Assembly: GCA_946624335.1 (NCBI GenBank)
Contig: CAMOSA010000101.1
Coordinates: 1-8,706, forward strand
Source: an uncultured Prevotellaceae bacterium
GTDB taxonomy: Bacteria > Bacteroidota > Bacteroidia > Bacteroidales > Bacteroidaceae
Length of the DNA: 8,706 bases
Direction: 5' to 3'
Shown: piece after piece, positions 7,365 to 8,706 of the stretch
How positions within the stretch are numbered: the stretch's first letter is position 1
How the letters are laid out: the number at the start of each line of letters is the position of its first letter
The notes under the pieces: generated by a model
The model's input: the letters and a program-made list of their open reading frames with translations, nothing else
What the model was told of the DNA's origin: nothing
Database searches by the model: none
Position numbers and translations under genes: made by a program

Positions 7365-7780
7365 CTGACAAGCAACGAATAGATATTGTCAGATACCGCA
7401 TCCAAAATGCAAAAGACACACTCGCCGAAATCGCCATCCATCGCGAAAACGGTTTCTACAACACTGCTGTCAACAGAATGTACTATGCATGCTACTATTC
7501 CGTATGTGCCTTACTCATTGCCAATGGTATTGAGACTAAGACGCACGAAGGGGTGCGCCAGAAACTGGGACAGCATTTCGTCATAACGGGGAAGCTCAGT
7601 CCTGAATTGGGGCGGTTCTACAGCCGAATCTTCACAAAGCGTTCTACAGGGGATTACGATGATTTCATAAGTCACGACCTCGATACAGTAGATAATCTTT
7701 ACCCAAAGGCACAACTATTCGTAAGCACTATAGAACAAATGGTGAAGGAATGGCTGTTAAATCAGGAATCCTTAAAATAA
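7349..7780 (+). CDS. HEPN-domain protein (UPF0332 type), likely toxin partner of the MNT gene
   Basis: The product is 143 residues, all helical. It shows the pattern of the UPF0332/HEPN family: NRMYYACYYSVCALL (residues 42-56), KTHEGVRQKLGQHF (64-77), and the closing R98-x3-D102-Y103 motif (KRSTGDY). Many HEPN proteins are RNases, and those next to a MNT gene act as toxins or abortive-infection effectors. The classical R-x4-6-H motif is not present as such, so nuclease activity is unproven. The ATG at 7349 is preferred over one at 7298 because homology-like sequence starts at MAKQLTDKQR and a GAAGGA purine stretch lies just before it. The 16-nt overlap with the MNT gene implies translational coupling, as usual for such pairs. 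The stop is the last gene boundary before about 900 nt of repeat-rich DNA. Confidence 0.85.
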   Translation: MAKQLTDKQRIDIVRYRIQNAKDTLAEIAIHRENGFYNTAVNRMYYACYYSVCALLIANGIETKTHEGVRQKLGQHFVITGKLSPELGRFYSRIFTKRSTGDYDDFISHDLDTVDNLYPKAQLFVSTIEQMVKEWLLNQESLK

Positions 7781-7927
7781 ACACCATTGACATCCAAAGA
7801 AAGATGTCATAGTCTCCTGAGAGGGTCGCACAGATGGGACACGTGACGCTTCCATCATGGAATCCACCTGGGCCGGCTCCATTTCACGAGAATTGCGAAT
7901 AAAAGCTTCACCCTTCACCAATGGCAT
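7772..7927 (-). CDS. Possible 51-residue small ORF reading out of the inverted repeat
   Basis: A minus-strand frame runs from an ATG at 7925-7927, directly after an in-frame TAA, to a TAA at 7772-7774. It encodes 51 residues beginning MPLVKGEAFIRN and ending FFGCQWCLF. The first dozen codons lie in the left arm of the long inverted repeat; the remainder lie in the flanking 110 nt, and the end overlaps the HEPN gene by 9 nt. No promoter consensus or ribosome-binding site was found upstream. No domain is recognised. It may be chance, or a repeat-borne peptide; conservation in other copies would decide. Confidence 0.18.
   Translation of the reverse strand: MPLVKGEAFIRNSREMEPAQVDSMMEASRVPSVRPSQETMTSFFGCQWCLF
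7788..7809 (+). terminator. Small hairpin just after the HEPN gene
   Basis: TGACATC (7788-7794) and GATGTCA (7803-7809) are perfect reverse complements separated by 8 nt, beginning 7 nt after the HEPN stop codon. Position fits a transcript-end structure, but no T-run follows, so intrinsic termination is doubtful. Confidence 0.25.
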
Positions 7928-8082
7928 TTAATCAATAGATTATCAACGCGTTTCGCGGTGAACCTTTATTTCGTGAAGCTTCACCAAGCTTCACCCTTCG
8001 GCTGAGGATCATACGCTGATGGGTATTTATTTCAACTTTCGGATGTTTATTATAACAACGAATTATACTAATTATACGAATT
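7891..8082 (+). repeat. Left arm of the long inverted repeat
   Basis: This arm is the reverse complement of 8253-8443. The inner block 7957-8047 matches 8288-8378 over 91 bp with only three differences, all transitions. The outer block 7891-7956 keeps the tip (AATTGCGAA, then GCTTCACC) but diverges in its middle. The innermost block 8056-8082 matches 24 of 27 bases. A perfect small palindrome GTGAAGCTTCAC lies at 7973-7984, and related GCTTCACC words recur at 7904 and 7988. Confidence 0.9.
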
Positions 8083-8084
8083 AT
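8058..8084 (+). repeat. Three tandem 9-bp units at the inner end of the left arm
   Basis: ACGAATTAT, ACTAATTAT and ACGAATTAT follow directly on one another. They are the counterpart, on the opposite strand, of the AATTCGTTT units at 8253-8279. Confidence 0.8.
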
Positions 8085-8252
8085 TCATGTCCTATGGATT
8101 TCTATAATTATATCGTTTTTCACCAATTATCGAGCGAAACCGCTACACGATGTTTCGAATGTTAGCCGTGCATAGGATGACACTCGACACCTGCGTAGCG
8201 TGTCGCGAATTCGCGAAATTCGATATTCATTGAGAGGTGTTAGGAGAAAAGA
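8083..8252. other. Centre of the foldback element, palindrome-rich and without genes
   Basis: This 170-nt loop has no usable reading frame. It contains nested complementary pairs: TCCTATG (8089-8095) with CATAGGA (8170-8176); CGACAC (8185-8190) with GTGTCG (8200-8205) around a 9-nt loop; and a perfect 14-bp palindrome TCGCGAATTCGCGA (8203-8216). The last two overlap, so only one can form at a time. They may be protein-binding sites or stems capping the hairpin. Confidence 0.6.
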
Positions 8253-8279
8253 AATTCGTTTAATTCGTTTAATTCGTTG
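8253..8279 (+). repeat. Three tandem 9-bp units at the inner end of the right arm
   Basis: AATTCGTTT, AATTCGTTT and AATTCGTTG are consecutive. Their reverse complement aligns with the three units at the inner end of the left arm, so they extend the inverted repeat inward. Confidence 0.85.
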
Positions 8280-8443
8280 TTTTTAAGAACATCCGAAAGT
8301 TGAAATAAATACCCATCAGCGCATGATCCTCAGCCGAAGGGTGAAGCCTGGTGAAGCTTCACGAGATAAAGGTTCACCTCAGAACCGCCTCATCTTCTGC
8401 GCGTTAACCCCCATGGTGAAAGGTGAAGCCTTTTTTCGCAATT
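8253..8443 (-). repeat. Right arm of the long inverted repeat
   Basis: This arm is the partner of 7891-8082. It contains the same palindrome GTGAAGCTTCAC (8351-8362) and ends in GGTGAAGCC followed by TTTTTT and the tip TTCGCAATT. In a + strand transcript the arm end plus the T-run (8431-8436) resembles an intrinsic terminator with a very long stem. In its outer part an ATG at 8413 opens a 53-codon frame (to 8574) that starts MVKGEAFFRN and then runs into the 22-bp array; it is judged non-coding. Confidence 0.9.
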
Positions 8444-8496
8444 TTCTTTTTTTCGCCCAAACGCCTATCCTCGCCGAACCTTACACGTCTAATCCC

Positions 8497-8672
8497 TCAC
8501 GCCCCAACGTCTATTCGCTCACGCCCCGGCGACCATACGTTCACACGCTTAGGCCCATTTGCCCACACCCCTAAGCCTTTGAACCCACACCCCTAAGCCT
8601 TTTTGCCAACACACCTAAGCCTTTTTGCCCAGACACCTAAGCCTTTTAGCCCACACACCTAAGCAAGTCCAC
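8497..8672 (+). repeat. 22-bp tandem repeat array (about eight units, the outer ones degenerate)
   Basis: Units start at 8497, 8519, 8541, 8563, 8585, 8607, 8629 and 8651, each exactly 22 bp apart. The best four (8563-8650) share CCTAAGCCTTT at the same place in each unit and mostly end TTGC or AGC. The first two share TCACGCCCC, the third is intermediate (GCTTAGGCC), and the last keeps only its first 14 bases. Similar but off-register sequence can be seen back to about 8457. There are no spacers, so it is not CRISPR. The 22-bp period is not a multiple of three and the frames are interrupted, so it is not a coding repeat. From 8673 to the window end nothing is recognised apart from a small imperfect stem GTCACC-AA-GGTAAC (8676-8689). 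Confidence 0.85.
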
Positions 8673-8706
8673 ATCGTCACCAAGGTAACATTGCTCAGTC
8701 ACCCAG

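Larger units (their letters stand above)
7891..8443. mobile_element. Foldback (MITE-like) element formed by a long inverted repeat
   Basis: The 553 bases from AATTGCGAA (7891) to TTCGCAATT (8443) form one unit: two arms of about 191-192 bp facing each other around a 170-nt centre. It encodes no transposase and no convincing protein. Its size, terminal inverted symmetry, intergenic position and lack of coding capacity suit a non-autonomous foldback or MITE-type element. No clear target-site duplication is visible at the ends, so mobility is inferred. The alternative is a very large two-way terminator or structured RNA: the left end carries a run of A and the right end a run of T beside GC-richer stem. 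Confidence 0.45.

Noticed and set aside
7781..7890. Possible tRNA or attachment site between the HEPN gene and the inverted repeat
   Set aside because: A GGTCGCA-like and a GGCTCCA-like stretch caught the eye, but no cloverleaf stems, anticodon loop or T-loop consensus can be formed.
8323..8574. + strand frame of 83 codons across the right arm and the tandem repeats
   Set aside because: It is built from repeat DNA, with a Pro/Thr/Arg-rich tail produced by the 22-bp units; no start signal and no domain. Its internal start at 8413 is discussed only as a symmetry of the repeat ends.
8497..8672. Possible CRISPR array
   Set aside because: Units are directly adjacent at 22-bp period with no unique spacers, and no cas genes are present.

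Overview
The window looks like chromosomal DNA from the Bacteroidales, most likely a Prevotella/Segatella-type organism. The evidence is the protein families (a dipeptidyl peptidase III with an HECLGH zinc motif, a Bacteroidetes-style PurA, a short AraC-type regulator), two good matches to the Bacteroidetes promoter consensus (TTTG, about 20 bases, TAnnTTTG), weak Shine-Dalgarno signals, and coding sequence rich in C-ending codons. All confident genes lie on the + strand.

Region 1 (2-1036) is the 3' end of a long coiled-coil protein, possibly SMC/SbcC-like, whose ATPase parts are not seen. Region 2 (1201-5175) is a tight cluster: AraC-type regulator, exported DPP III peptidase, AlkD-like HEAT-repeat protein, and a nitrilase/omega-amidase-type hydrolase. 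It has a promoter just upstream (1131-1163). The gaps are 9 nt, a 14-nt overlap and a 10-nt overlap, which suggests one transcript and translational coupling. Region 3 (5213-7031) is a promoter, a divergent Fur-superfamily regulator and purA (adenylosuccinate synthetase), 22 nt apart. The promoter sits so close to the Fur-like start codon that the mRNA may be leaderless.

Region 4 (7050-7780) is a MNT nucleotidyltransferase / HEPN gene pair overlapping by 16 nt, of the kind that forms toxin-antitoxin modules. It lies 18 nt after purA and its codon use is less C-rich than its neighbours', so it is probably an acquired passenger.

Region 5 (7781-8706) has no convincing gene and is repeat-built. 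A large imperfect inverted repeat (arms 7891-8082 and 8253-8443; inner 91 bp with only three differences) encloses a 170-nt palindrome-rich centre. It is followed by a 22-bp tandem repeat array (about 8497-8672). The inverted repeat resembles a MITE/foldback element, or a very large two-way terminator. Both of its outer ends carry outward-facing ATG frames that begin with nearly the same residues. This repeat block and the adjoining HEPN-MNT pair are the least ordinary part of the window; the rest is housekeeping and metabolic DNA. No tRNA, rRNA, CRISPR array or transposase gene was seen.
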